Of a DNA stretch of 64,000 nucleotides, positions 35,607 to 44,335 are shown piece by piece (the stretch's first letter is position 1; each line of letters begins with the position of its first letter). The notes beneath the pieces were generated by a model. The model was not told the origin of the DNA. It did not search any database and saw only the letters and a list, made by a program, of their open reading frames with translations. A program made the position numbers and the translations under genes. Where the stretch lies: NCBI GenBank assembly GCA_041617155.1, contig JBFJPL010000009.1:1-64000 (forward strand). Reading direction: 5' to 3'. Source of the DNA: CAMYKD01 sp041617155 (GTDB taxonomy: Bacteria; Pseudomonadota; Alphaproteobacteria; Kiloniellales; JAKSDN01).

Positions 35607-36038
35607 CTAGCCGCCCGTAGATAGACGCCGCCGACAACTTTCGGCCAGCACGGAATGGGCCTCGCTGCGCAGCGGCTCGCCGTTGAACAGGATCGTGTCG
35701 CCTTTCAGCTGAACCACGCCGATAACGGCCTCGGCCTCGTAGCTTTCGGGATCGGGCGGAATGCCCAGGCGGTCGAACAGGTTGATGTCGATCACGATCA
35801 CGACGTCTTCGATCCGGTCGATTCGGGCTGCGCCGTCGACCTCGGCGCCCGCCACCGGTCGGCCGTGAGCGTCGACGCCGGGCTGGAAGGCCGCATCCGG
35901 TGCCGGCTGATGCTTGACAAGACGAATACAGTCGGCCTTTGTGATACGCAGCTTTGCATCGTCGGCCGCGGCAGGGGCAAGTGCGGCGGCGATCAGACAT
36001 ACTAGGCCCGCGGGGGCGAATTGGCAGCGGCGCGGCAT
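35607..36038 (-). CDS. Hypothetical exported protein
   Basis: The 143-residue protein has a likely signal peptide (cleavage near APAAADDAKL), so the mature form of about 118 residues should be periplasmic. I do not recognise a family. Visible features are two Cys residues (DCIRLVKHQPAPDAAFQPGVD and ESCRRR) that could pair, and alternating strands (VVIVIDINLFDRLG; VIGVVQLKGDTILFNGEPL). It diverges from the purine permease across 69 bases and lies 174 bases upstream of proS on the same strand. GC and codon use look like the surroundings. Confidence 0.7.
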   Translation of the reverse strand: MPRRCQFAPAGLVCLIAAALAPAAADDAKLRITKADCIRLVKHQPAPDAAFQPGVDAHGRPVAGAEVDGAARIDRIEDVVIVIDINLFDRLGIPPDPESYEAEAVIGVVQLKGDTILFNGEPLRSEAHSVLAESCRRRLSTGG

Positions 36039-36107
36039 GGTTCGAGCCTAGGTCGCACCTGCTAAAAAAGCCATAAGCCCCGGCCGGCGGGCGACAAGGG
36101 GGCAGAA

Positions 36108-37403
36108 ATGTCTGCGCTGGATAAATTCTTCAAACTGTCCGACCACGGCACCACGGTGCAGACCGAGGTGATGGCCGGGGTCACGACCTTCCTGACCATG
36201 GGCTATATCACCTTCGTCAACCCGGCGATCCTAGCCGATGCCGGCATGGATTTCGGCGCCGTCTTCGTGGCGACATGCGTCGCGGCGGCGATCGGCACCC
36301 TGGTCATGGGGCTCTACGCGAACTACCCGATCGCGCTGGCGCCGGGCATGGGGCTGAATGCTTTCTTCACCTACGGCGTCGTGCTGGGCATGGGCCATAC
36401 CTGGCAGACCGCCTTGGGCGCGGTCTTCCTCTCGGGCATAATTTTCATCATCCTGAGCGTGCTGCCGGTGCGCGAGTGGATCATCAACTCGATTCCCAAG
36501 ACACTGAAACTGGCGATCTCGGCGGGGATCGGCCTGTTCCTGGCGATCATCGCGCTCAAGAACGCCGGCATCGTGGTCGACAACCCGGCCACGCTGGTCG
36601 CCCTGGGCGATCTCAAACTGCCCGCGCCCCTGCTCGCCTTGGCCGGCTTCGTACTCATGGTCGCGCTCGATTTCCGCCGGGTGCCGGGCGCGGTGATCAT
36701 CGGAATCCTCGCGGTGACCGCGGCCGGCGTTGTGCTTGGCGTTTCCGAGTGGAAAGGCTTCGCCTCGCTACCGCCCGACCCCAGCCCGACCCTGTTCCAG
36801 CTCGATATCGCCGGGGCGCTCGAACTGGGCCTTCTGACCGTGGTCTTCACCTTCCTCATGGTCGATCTGTTCGATACGGCCGGCACCTTGATCGGGCTCG
36901 CCCACCGCGCCGGCATGCTCGATGCGCAGGGCCGCCTGCCGCGCCTGCGCAACGCGCTGCTGGCCGACAGCACCGCCACGGTCGCGGGCTCCCTGCTCGG
37001 CACCTCGACCACGACCAGCTACATCGAGAGCGCGGCCGGCATCAAGACCGGCGGCCGGACCGGTCTGACCGCCGTCACCGTCGCGGCGCTGTTCCTGCTT
37101 TGCCTGTTCTTCTCGCCGCTCGCCCAGACCGTGCCCGCCTATGCGACCGCGCCGGCGCTGCTCTTCGTCGCCTGCCTGATGGCACGCGGCCTGGCCGAGC
37201 TCGACTGGGAGGACGCCACGGACTATGCGCCCGCGGTGATCACGGCAATCGCCATGCCGCTCACCTTCTCGATCGCCAACGGCATCGGCATCGGCTTCAT
37301 CGTCTACGCCGTGATCAAGGTCCTCAGCGGCAAGTTCGCCGAGTGTCCGCCCGCGGTTCTGGGGATCGCCGGCCTGTTCGTGATCAAGTTCGCGTTCTTT
37401 TGA
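36108..37403 (+). CDS. NCS2/AzgA-type purine permease
   Basis: Proteins of this group are proton-coupled importers of adenine, guanine or hypoxanthine in the inner membrane. The 431-residue protein begins LDKFFKLSDHGTTVQTEVMAGVTTFLTMGYITFVNPAIL, the AzgA-type signature, and continues with ALAPGMGLNAFFTYG, LMVDLFDTAGTLIGLAHRAGML and GTSTTTSYIESAAGIKTGGRTGLTA; about 12-14 membrane helices are expected. It has a ribosome-binding site AAGGGGGCAG. It is the only rightward gene between 31855 and 56182 and looks like an insertion into the otherwise conserved leftward block. Exact substrate is not decidable. Confidence 0.95.
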   Translation: MSALDKFFKLSDHGTTVQTEVMAGVTTFLTMGYITFVNPAILADAGMDFGAVFVATCVAAAIGTLVMGLYANYPIALAPGMGLNAFFTYGVVLGMGHTWQTALGAVFLSGIIFIILSVLPVREWIINSIPKTLKLAISAGIGLFLAIIALKNAGIVVDNPATLVALGDLKLPAPLLALAGFVLMVALDFRRVPGAVIIGILAVTAAGVVLGVSEWKGFASLPPDPSPTLFQLDIAGALELGLLTVVFTFLMVDLFDTAGTLIGLAHRAGMLDAQGRLPRLRNALLADSTATVAGSLLGTSTTTSYIESAAGIKTGGRTGLTAVTVAALFLLCLFFSPLAQTVPAYATAPALLFVACLMARGLAELDWEDATDYAPAVITAIAMPLTFSIANGIGIGFIVYAVIKVLSGKFAECPPAVLGIAGLFVIKFAFF

Positions 37404-37427
37404 TAAGGCTTGAGCGCCCGGCCTTTC

Positions 37428-37664
37428 TCAGGTCGGGCGGAAGCTGATCAGTCCGGAGTCGATCAGGTAGTAGGCGATGCCCCAAAGCAGCGTCGCGATG
37501 ACGGTCGTGATCGTGAATTTCCGGACCAGAAGGGGCTTTTCCGGGGCGCTGGTCGCGTGGCCGGGCTCCGGGTTTTCCGGCACCTTGATGCCCCAGGGCA
37601 GCACGGTAAAGAGCACCACCCACCAGATCATCACGTAGACCATAATGCCGGTGAACCAGTTCAT
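37428..37664 (-). CDS. DUF1467 family small membrane protein
   Basis: The 78-residue protein has two membrane helices (WFTGIMVYVMIWWVVLFTVLPWGIKV and FTITTVIATLLWGIAYYLI) joined by a Pro-rich cytoplasmic or periplasmic loop. The start MNWFTGIMVYVMIWW matches DUF1467, a small alphaproteobacterial family of unknown function usually found next to mce and proS, as here. It begins seven bases after the mce stop, so the two are probably cotranscribed. Confidence 0.88.
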   Translation of the reverse strand: MNWFTGIMVYVMIWWVVLFTVLPWGIKVPENPEPGHATSAPEKPLLVRKFTITTVIATLLWGIAYYLIDSGLISFRPT

Positions 37665-37671
37665 CGCGCAA

Positions 37672-38076
37672 TCACACCTGCTCCAGCTCGATCAAGGTAC
37701 CGGAGAAGTCTTTCGGGTGCAGGAACAGGACCGGCTTGTCGTGGGCCCCGGTCTTGGGTTCGCCGTCGCCCAGCACCCGCGCGCCGTCGGCGACCAGCCG
37801 GTCGCGGGCGGCCAGGATATCGTCGACCTCGTAGCAGAGGTGGTGCATGCCGCCGCTCGGGCTGCGCTCCAGGAAGGCGGCTATGGGCGAGTTGTCGCCC
37901 AGAGGATGGAGCAGCTCGATCTTGGTGTTGGGGAGCTCGACGAAGACCACGGTGACGCCGTGCGCCGGTTGGTCGACGGGATCGGAAACCCGGGCACCCA
38001 GCAGGTCGCGGTACTGGGCGCTGGCGGCGGCAAGGTCCGGTACCGCAATAGCCACGTGGTTCAGTCGTCCAATCAC
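37672..38076 (-). CDS. mce: Methylmalonyl-CoA epimerase
   Basis: The enzyme interconverts (2S)- and (2R)-methylmalonyl-CoA in propionate and odd-chain fatty acid breakdown. The 134-residue glyoxalase-fold protein has metal-ligand His in GRLNHVAIAVPDLAAASAQYRDLLG, Glu in TKIELLHPLGDNSPIAAFLE, HHLCYEVDDI and a final GTLIELEQV. It follows rnj by 36 bases. The mutase partner is not in the window. Confidence 0.96.
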   Translation of the reverse strand: MIGRLNHVAIAVPDLAAASAQYRDLLGARVSDPVDQPAHGVTVVFVELPNTKIELLHPLGDNSPIAAFLERSPSGGMHHLCYEVDDILAARDRLVADGARVLGDGEPKTGAHDKPVLFLHPKDFSGTLIELEQV

Positions 38077-38112
38077 CTTGTTCGCCTCCTTTTGCTCAAC
38101 AGCCGATCCAAA

Positions 38113-39774
38113 TCACAAGCGCAGCAGATGAACCTTAGTCACCGGCTTTTTGCCGACCGCGCGGAACAGCGCCCGGCGTACCGCGATACGCGCCGTCTCG
38201 CCCAACCTCTCGTCGCTGCGCAGCGCACCGCGCGGAAGCTTGGCCAAAGCCTCTTCCACCGCCTCCAGGGCATCCGCCGTTGCGTCGGCTTCCTCATCCG
38301 GGTCGAGCACCCCTTGCATTGATAGACAGGGCTCACTTACGAGGGCGCCCTTTTCGTCAACGGCCAGGCTGAGCAACGCCACGCCATTGTACACCAGCTT
38401 CTGCCGGCCGCGAATAACCGGGCTGTCCGCGGGAATTAGCCGGTTGCCGTCGAGCAGCAATCGGCCGCTCGGCACGTGGCCCAGCACCTCGGCGCCCTTG
38501 GCGGACAGGCTGATCAAGGTGCCATTCTCGGCGACGATCGCCTGCGGCACCTGGCAGGCCCGGGCGAGTTCCGCGTGCTCGGCCAGATGACGGGCCTCGC
38601 CGTGAACCGGTATCGCCACCTGGGGCCGCACCCATTGGTACATCTGCGCCAATTCGTCGCGCGCCGGATGGCCGGAGACATGGATGAAATGATCCCGGTC
38701 GGTCACCACCTTGACGCCCTGGCGCACCAGTTCGTTCTGCAGCGTCGAGATGGCTTTTTCGTTGCCCGGAATGACCCGCGACGAAAAGACCACCGCGTCG
38801 CCCGGGTCCAGCGAGACCTCCGGGTGCTCGTCGTGAGCGATACGCCATAGCGCCGAGCGTGGTTCGCCCTGGCTGCCGGTGCAGAGCAGCAATACTTCCT
38901 GGCGCGGCAGGTAGCCGAGGTCGCTGTCGGAAACCAGTGGCGGCAGACCCTCGAGGTATCCCGTCTCGACCGCCGCCTGATAGATCCGGTGCATGGAACG
39001 GCCGACCAGGGCGACCCGCCGGCCATGGTCCGTGGCGACCTGGACAATCGTCCTGAGACGCGCCACGTTGCTCGCGAAGCAGGCGACGGCGACACGCCCC
39101 TTGAAGCCACCGATCAGTTCGGCAAGATTAACCCCTACCTCTCCTTCGGAGCCGGACTCGCCCTCGACCAGCGCGTTGGTCGAATCGCACACCATGGCGA
39201 GCACGCCTTCGTCCGCAAGGCGTCGCAAGGCGGCTTCGTCGTAGTCGTCGCCGACCACCGGGTCGGGATCGAGCTTCCAGTCGCCGGTATGAAGCACGGT
39301 TCCCGCGGCGGTCCTGAGCACCACTGCATTGGGTTCCGGGATCGAATGGGTCAGGGTGATCAGTTCGATTTCGAAAGGGCCGACGGAGAAACGGCCGGAC
39401 ATGGGCACCTCGGTCACCACCGCATCCTTTGCCTCGCCGTTTTCCGCCAGTTTGTTGCGCAGCACCGCGGCGGTGAAGGGCGTTGCGTAGATCGGACAAC
39501 GGAACCGTGGCCATAGATGGGGCACCGCGCCGATGTGATCCTCGTGGGCGTGGGTCAGGACCAGACCGGCCAGCTTTTCACGCTGGGCTTCGATGAAGCT
39601 CGGGTCCGGCATCACCAGGTCGATGCCGGGCAGACGATCGTCGGCGAAGGTGACGCCCAGGTCGATCATCAGCCAGGCGCCGTCGTGGCAGTAGAGGTTG
39701 AGGTTCATGCCGATCTCACCGGTGCCGCCAAGCGGCAGGAACCAGAGATCGGCGGGTCCGGCGAGCTGTTTCAC
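38113..39774 (-). CDS. rnj: Ribonuclease J
   Basis: RNase J is a metallo-beta-lactamase-fold 5'-3' exonuclease and endonuclease in RNA maturation and decay. The 553-residue protein starts LWFLPLGGTGEIGMNLNLY, has the zinc motif THAHEDHIGAVPHLW, LHTGDWKLDPDPV, the beta-CASP domain with CTGSQGEP, and VSGHPARDELAQMYQWVRPQ, ending in a C-terminal domain. The GTG at 39774 overlaps the coaX stop (GTGA); upstream frame extending through coaX is rejected. Alphaproteobacteria often carry RNase J beside RNase E. Confidence 0.96.
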   Translation of the reverse strand: MKQLAGPADLWFLPLGGTGEIGMNLNLYCHDGAWLMIDLGVTFADDRLPGIDLVMPDPSFIEAQREKLAGLVLTHAHEDHIGAVPHLWPRFRCPIYATPFTAAVLRNKLAENGEAKDAVVTEVPMSGRFSVGPFEIELITLTHSIPEPNAVVLRTAAGTVLHTGDWKLDPDPVVGDDYDEAALRRLADEGVLAMVCDSTNALVEGESGSEGEVGVNLAELIGGFKGRVAVACFASNVARLRTIVQVATDHGRRVALVGRSMHRIYQAAVETGYLEGLPPLVSDSDLGYLPRQEVLLLCTGSQGEPRSALWRIAHDEHPEVSLDPGDAVVFSSRVIPGNEKAISTLQNELVRQGVKVVTDRDHFIHVSGHPARDELAQMYQWVRPQVAIPVHGEARHLAEHAELARACQVPQAIVAENGTLISLSAKGAEVLGHVPSGRLLLDGNRLIPADSPVIRGRQKLVYNGVALLSLAVDEKGALVSEPCLSMQGVLDPDEEADATADALEAVEEALAKLPRGALRSDERLGETARIAVRRALFRAVGKKPVTKVHLLRL

Positions 39775-40541
39775 GCTGGTTTCGCTCGATTGGCTTTGTG
39801 GATCAGTGCAAGACCCCGCACCGTCAGATCGGGATCGCTGTGTTCGATGCTGGTGCAGGCCTCGGTGAACAGCGGCGCCAGGCCGCCGGTCGCGATCACG
39901 GTCATCGGCCAGCCGGTCTCTTCCTTGATACGCCCGACCAAGCCCTCGATCATCGAGACATAGCCCCAATAGAGCCCGGACTGCATGGCCGGCACCGTCG
40001 CCTTGCCGACCACCTGCTCGGGCCGGACCACGGCGATCCGGGGCAGCTGGGAGCCGGCCTGGTAGAGCGCTTCGACCGAAAGGTTGACGCCGGGAGCCAG
40101 AACGCCGCCTTCGTAGCTGCCGTCGGGGCCGATGACGTCGAAGCTGGTCGCGGTTCCGAAATCGATAATGATCAGGGCGACTCCGTACTTGGCATGGCCG
40201 GCGACCGCGTTGACCAGACGGTCGGCGCCGACCTGCTGGGCCTTGATGGCAATGCCCAGGTCCACATCCGGTTCGCCGATCATCATGGGTTTGATGCCGA
40301 AATACTGGCTGCACAGCGTTTTGAGGTTGTAGACCGCCGGCGGCACGACAGAGGCGATGATCGCGCCGTCGATGTCCTTGGGCGTGAGCCCTTCAAGCGC
40401 CATCAAATGGGTCAGCCAGACCGCATACTCGTCGGCGGTCCGCTTGGTGTCGCTGGAGGCCCGCCATCGCGCGCGCAACTGGTCGCCGTCGAACAGCGCG
40501 AAGACCACGTTGGTGTTACCGGAATCGATCGTCAGCAGCAT
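39771..40541 (-). CDS. coaX: Type III pantothenate kinase (CoaX)
   Basis: CoaX phosphorylates pantothenate, the first step of coenzyme A synthesis, and unlike CoaA is insensitive to CoA feedback. The 256-residue ASKHA-fold protein starts MLLTIDSGNTNVVFALFDGD and has GADRLVNAVAGHAKYG, DFGTATSFDVIGPDGSYEGGVLAPG and VIATGGLAPLF. The ATG at 40541 lies two bases inside the birA end. It is transcribed between birA and rnj. Confidence 0.97.
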   Translation of the reverse strand: MLLTIDSGNTNVVFALFDGDQLRARWRASSDTKRTADEYAVWLTHLMALEGLTPKDIDGAIIASVVPPAVYNLKTLCSQYFGIKPMMIGEPDVDLGIAIKAQQVGADRLVNAVAGHAKYGVALIIIDFGTATSFDVIGPDGSYEGGVLAPGVNLSVEALYQAGSQLPRIAVVRPEQVVGKATVPAMQSGLYWGYVSMIEGLVGRIKEETGWPMTVIATGGLAPLFTEACTSIEHSDPDLTVRGLALIHKANRAKPA

Positions 40542-40542
40542 G

Positions 40543-41325
40543 TCAGGCGGGTCCGTTGAAATAAACATCGCCGGCCGCAATGGACCGGACCGCGCCGTCG
40601 GGCATCTCGATCAACAGGGCACCGCCCACGTCCAGGTCGCGAAAGGTGCCGTTCAGGGTTTCGCCGGGCAGCCGAACCCTGATCGGCTCGCCCAGGCCAT
40701 AAGCATGGCGCAGCCAGGCCTGGCGGATCGGTGCGAAACCCTCGTCGAGCCATCGGTTGACCCAGGCAAGGAAGTGCCGGGCGATGGCCTGAAGCAGATC
40801 GACCTCGCTCAGCTCCGGGTCCGCGCCTTCATAGCACAGGCTGGTGGCGGGGAACTCGGTACCTTCCGGGTGGCTCTTCACGTTGACACCAACCCCCAGA
40901 ATCAGCCAGTCGAGCCCGCCTTCGGGCGTCGTCTTGGATTCCAACAGAATGCCGGCGCCCTTTCGAGCGTTGAACAAGACGTCGTTTGGCCACTTGTAGT
41001 GAATCTCGATCATCGGCGGCGCGACGCTGCCGACACCGTCGCCGACGCCGAGCGCCGCGACAAAGGCCAGCTGCGACGCCTCGGCCAGGCTGCAGTCAGG
41101 TCGCAGCACGAGCGAGAAGTATAGATTTCCTGGCGGGCTTGACCAAGTCCTGCCCTGACGGCCCCGGCCTTTGGATTGCTCACGGACCCAGACCAGCGTA
41201 CCGTCTTCGGCGCCCTCGTCGGCTAAGCGTTTGGCCTCGTCGTTGCTGCTGCCGACCCGGTCGAGCGCGACCAGGCGGTAGGCGGGTGGCAGGCGGGGGC
41301 CGGGTTTTGCCGCCGAATCGCTCAT
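40543..41325 (-). CDS. birA: Biotin protein ligase, single-domain (BirA)
   Basis: BirA activates biotin as biotinyl-AMP and attaches it to carboxylase carrier domains. The 260-residue protein has the catalytic domain from its start: GSSNDEAKRLA, biotin loop SKGRGRQGRTWSSPPGNLYFSLVL, KWPNDVLFNARKGAGILLE, and a C-terminal SH3-like domain. It has no N-terminal winged helix, so unlike E. coli BirA it cannot repress biotin genes through that domain. The ATG overlaps the nuoN stop (ATGA), putting it in the complex I operon. Confidence 0.95.
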   Translation of the reverse strand: MSDSAAKPGPRLPPAYRLVALDRVGSSNDEAKRLADEGAEDGTLVWVREQSKGRGRQGRTWSSPPGNLYFSLVLRPDCSLAEASQLAFVAALGVGDGVGSVAPPMIEIHYKWPNDVLFNARKGAGILLESKTTPEGGLDWLILGVGVNVKSHPEGTEFPATSLCYEGADPELSEVDLLQAIARHFLAWVNRWLDEGFAPIRQAWLRHAYGLGEPIRVRLPGETLNGTFRDLDVGGALLIEMPDGAVRSIAAGDVYFNGPA

Positions 41326-42776
41326 CTCGCGAAGAGCGCGGCGGCCGCAACGGCGGCGCTGTTGACGACCGGACCGGCCACGATCACGAAGAGGATCATG
41401 GCCAAGCTGGCGCCACCGATAATCATCGTCATGCCGCCGCCGATCGGCCGGTCGAGAACCTCGTCCGGCTCGTCGAAATACATCAGGCGAACGATGCGTA
41501 TGTAATAGAAGGCCGCCACCACCGAGGTCAGCACGCCGATCACCGCCAATGTGTAGAGGCCGGCCTCGATCGCCGAGAGAAACACGAAGTACTTGCCGAA
41601 GAAACCGGCGAAGGGCGGTATGCCGGCCATGGAGAACATGAGGAAGGTCAGCGCGAACGCCATCAGCGGATTGCTCTTGCCCAATCCCTTCAGGTCGTCG
41701 ATGGCCTCGACCATGCGGCCGTCCTGGCGCATGCACAGAATGCAGGCGAAGGTGCCGATGTTCATGACCAGGTAGATCGCCAGATAGACCGCCACGCCGC
41801 GCACACCGGCCTCGGTACCGGCGGCGACCCCGACCAGGACATAGCCCATGTGACCGATCGAGCTGTAGGCCATCAGGCGCTTGATGTTGGTCTGGTTGAT
41901 CGCGGCAAAGGCGCCGAGGGCCATCGAGGCGATCGAGATCAGGACCACGATCTGCTGCCACTGGGCGAAGAGATCGGCGAAGGGCCCGAACATGACCCGC
42001 ACCAGCATCGCCATGGCCGCCACCTTGGGCGCACTGGCAAGGAACGCCGTGACCGGCGTCGGGGCGCCCTCGTAGACGTCCGGCGTCCACATGTGGAACG
42101 GCACGGCCGAGACCTTGAAGGCCAGGCCCGCCATGACGAACACCAGACCGACGATGAGCCCAACCGACGGTGATGCCCCGGCGCCGATCGCACCGGCGAT
42201 GACCTCGGCCAAGCCATCGAAATTGGTCGTGCCAGCGAAGCCGTAGACCATCGAACTGCCGTAGAGCAGCATGCCGGACGACAGCGCACCGAGCACGAAA
42301 TACTTCAGGCCGGCCTCGCTGGAGCGTACGTTATCGCGCCGAAAGGCGGTGATCACGTAGAGCGAGAGGCTCTGCAGTTCGAGGCCGAGATAGAGCGAAA
42401 TCAGATCGTTCGCCGAGACCATCATGAGCATGCCCAGTGCGGCGAACAGCATGAGCACGGGGAACTCGAAGCGGTCCATCTGCTCGCGCTCGATGTAGCC
42501 GAGCGACATGGCGATGGTGATCGCCGCGCCGAACAGGATCAGGATTTTCATGAAATCGCTGAAGCCGTCCGTGACGAAGAGGCCGTTGAAGGCCAGCGCC
42601 CGACCGTCGGGCAAGGTCACGATCAGCACACCGGCGATTGCCAGGACCAGCACCGTGAGCGCCAACACCAGGCGCGTCGAGCCGGCACCGCGAAACACGC
42701 CGATCATAAGCAGCGTCATGGCCGCGCAGGCGATGAAGACCTCCGGCAGAACCAGGGCAAGATCGTGCGAGATCAT
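41322..42776 (-). CDS. nuoN: NADH-quinone oxidoreductase subunit N
   Basis: NuoN is one of three antiporter-like proton-pumping subunits in the membrane arm of complex I. The 484-residue protein has about 14 membrane helices, the central SAVPFHMWTPDVYEGAPTPVTAFLASAPK with conserved Lys and His residues, and the family SGMLLYGSSMVYGFAG. It begins 17 bases after nuoM and its stop overlaps birA. Confidence 0.98.
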   Translation of the reverse strand: MISHDLALVLPEVFIACAAMTLLMIGVFRGAGSTRLVLALTVLVLAIAGVLIVTLPDGRALAFNGLFVTDGFSDFMKILILFGAAITIAMSLGYIEREQMDRFEFPVLMLFAALGMLMMVSANDLISLYLGLELQSLSLYVITAFRRDNVRSSEAGLKYFVLGALSSGMLLYGSSMVYGFAGTTNFDGLAEVIAGAIGAGASPSVGLIVGLVFVMAGLAFKVSAVPFHMWTPDVYEGAPTPVTAFLASAPKVAAMAMLVRVMFGPFADLFAQWQQIVVLISIASMALGAFAAINQTNIKRLMAYSSIGHMGYVLVGVAAGTEAGVRGVAVYLAIYLVMNIGTFACILCMRQDGRMVEAIDDLKGLGKSNPLMAFALTFLMFSMAGIPPFAGFFGKYFVFLSAIEAGLYTLAVIGVLTSVVAAFYYIRIVRLMYFDEPDEVLDRPIGGGMTMIIGGASLAMILFVIVAGPVVNSAAVAAAALFAR

Positions 42777-42793
42777 CTAGGCCGCCTCCGCCT

Positions 42794-44329
42794 CTATTCG
42801 CCTGGGCGGAGGGCGGCCAGGCTTGAGCCCTCCGACATCGTTTGCGCCGCTTGGTATTGCTCGATCACGTTGGCCACCGATGCCGCCATGACATCGATGA
42901 AGGATGCCGGGTAGATGCCCATCCAAAAGACCACGGCGACAAGCGGCGCGAAGACCACCATTTCGCGCCAGTTCAGGTCCAGGACCGAGCGCAAGTCCCG
43001 CTTGGTCAGCTTGCCGAAGATCACCCGGCGGTAGAGATAAAGCATGTAGGCCGCGCCGAGCACCATGCCGGTGGCGCACAGCAGGGCGACCCAGGTGTTG
43101 GCCTGAAAGGCGCCGACCAGGACCAGGAACTCGCCGATGAAGCCGCTGGTGCCCGGCAGGCCGGCCGAGGCCAGCATGAACACCATGAACACCACCGCAT
43201 AGGCCGGCATGCGCTCGACCAGTCCGCCGTAGCGCTCGATCAGGCGCGTGTGCATGCGGTCGTAGACCACGCCGACGACAAGGAACAGCGCGGCCGAGAC
43301 GACGCCGTGGGACAGCATTTGGATCATCGCCCCTTCGATGCCCTGCTGGGTCGCCGTAAAGATGCCGACGGTGACGAAGCCCATGTGGGCGACCGAGGAA
43401 TAGGCGATCAGCTTCTTCATGTCCTCCTGGGCGAGCGCCACCAGGGAGGTGTAGATCACCGCGACGATCGACAGCACGTAGATCAGAATGGCGAAGTCGG
43501 CCGAGGCCAAAGGCAGCATGGGCAGGGAGAAGCGCAGGAAGCCGTAGCCGCCCATCTTCAGCAGCACGCCGGCCAAAATCACCGAGCCGGCGGTCGGCGC
43601 CTCGACGTGGGCGTCGGGCAGCCAGGTGTGGACCGGCCACATGGGCACCTTGACCGCGAAGGAGGCGAAGAAGGCGAGCCACAGCCATTTCTGCATGCCC
43701 GCAGGCAAGGGCATGGTCAGCAGGGCCTGAATATCCGTGGTCCCGGTCTCGAAGTAGATCGCCAGGATGGCGAGCAGCATCAGCACCGAGCCGGCCAGCG
43801 TGAAGAGGAAGAACTTGAAGGCCGAATAGACCCGCCGCTCGCCGCCCCAGATGCCAATGATCAGGAACATCGGGATCAGCACGCCTTCGAAGAAGACGTA
43901 GAACACCAGAAAGTCGAGCGCGCAGAACATGCCGACCATCAGGGTCTCGAGCACCAGGAAGGCGATCATGTATTCCTTGACCCGAACCTTGATGGCGTCC
44001 CAGCTGGCCAGGATACAAATCGGCGTCAACAGTGTGGACAGCAGCACGAAGGGCATGGAGATGCCGTCCACGCCCATCTGATAGGTGATGTTGAAACCCG
44101 GAATCCAGTCGAACCGCTCGACGTACTGGAACTCCGCCGTGCCGCGCACGAAACCGAACCATAGAACGAGCGATACGAGGAAGGTAAACATCGCGGCGTA
44201 GAGTGCCGTCCAGCGCGAGTTGCGGGCCAGAATCTCCGGGTCGTCGCTGCGGACGAACACGAGAATGAGAAGCGCACCGACCAGCGGCAGGAAGGTGATG
44301 ATGGAGAGGAGTGGAGCACCGTCGAACAT
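42794..44329 (-). CDS. nuoM: NADH-quinone oxidoreductase subunit M
   Basis: NuoM is an antiporter-like subunit of the complex I membrane arm. The 511-residue protein has VPMWPVHTWLPDAHVEAPTAGSVILAGVLLKMGGYG, the channel Lys/Glu/His signature region, and about 14 membrane helices. Six bases separate it from nuoL. A pair of quinone-arm residues is as expected; nothing is truncated. Confidence 0.98.
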   Translation of the reverse strand: MFDGAPLLSIITFLPLVGALLILVFVRSDDPEILARNSRWTALYAAMFTFLVSLVLWFGFVRGTAEFQYVERFDWIPGFNITYQMGVDGISMPFVLLSTLLTPICILASWDAIKVRVKEYMIAFLVLETLMVGMFCALDFLVFYVFFEGVLIPMFLIIGIWGGERRVYSAFKFFLFTLAGSVLMLLAILAIYFETGTTDIQALLTMPLPAGMQKWLWLAFFASFAVKVPMWPVHTWLPDAHVEAPTAGSVILAGVLLKMGGYGFLRFSLPMLPLASADFAILIYVLSIVAVIYTSLVALAQEDMKKLIAYSSVAHMGFVTVGIFTATQQGIEGAMIQMLSHGVVSAALFLVVGVVYDRMHTRLIERYGGLVERMPAYAVVFMVFMLASAGLPGTSGFIGEFLVLVGAFQANTWVALLCATGMVLGAAYMLYLYRRVIFGKLTKRDLRSVLDLNWREMVVFAPLVAVVFWMGIYPASFIDVMAASVANVIEQYQAAQTMSEGSSLAALRPGE

Positions 44330-44335
44330 GGTCGA

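Noticed and set aside
42842..44164. Long rightward frame opposite nuoM rich in Asp, His and Gln
   Set aside because: Composition is the mirror of membrane-protein codons; nuoM on the other strand is unambiguous.
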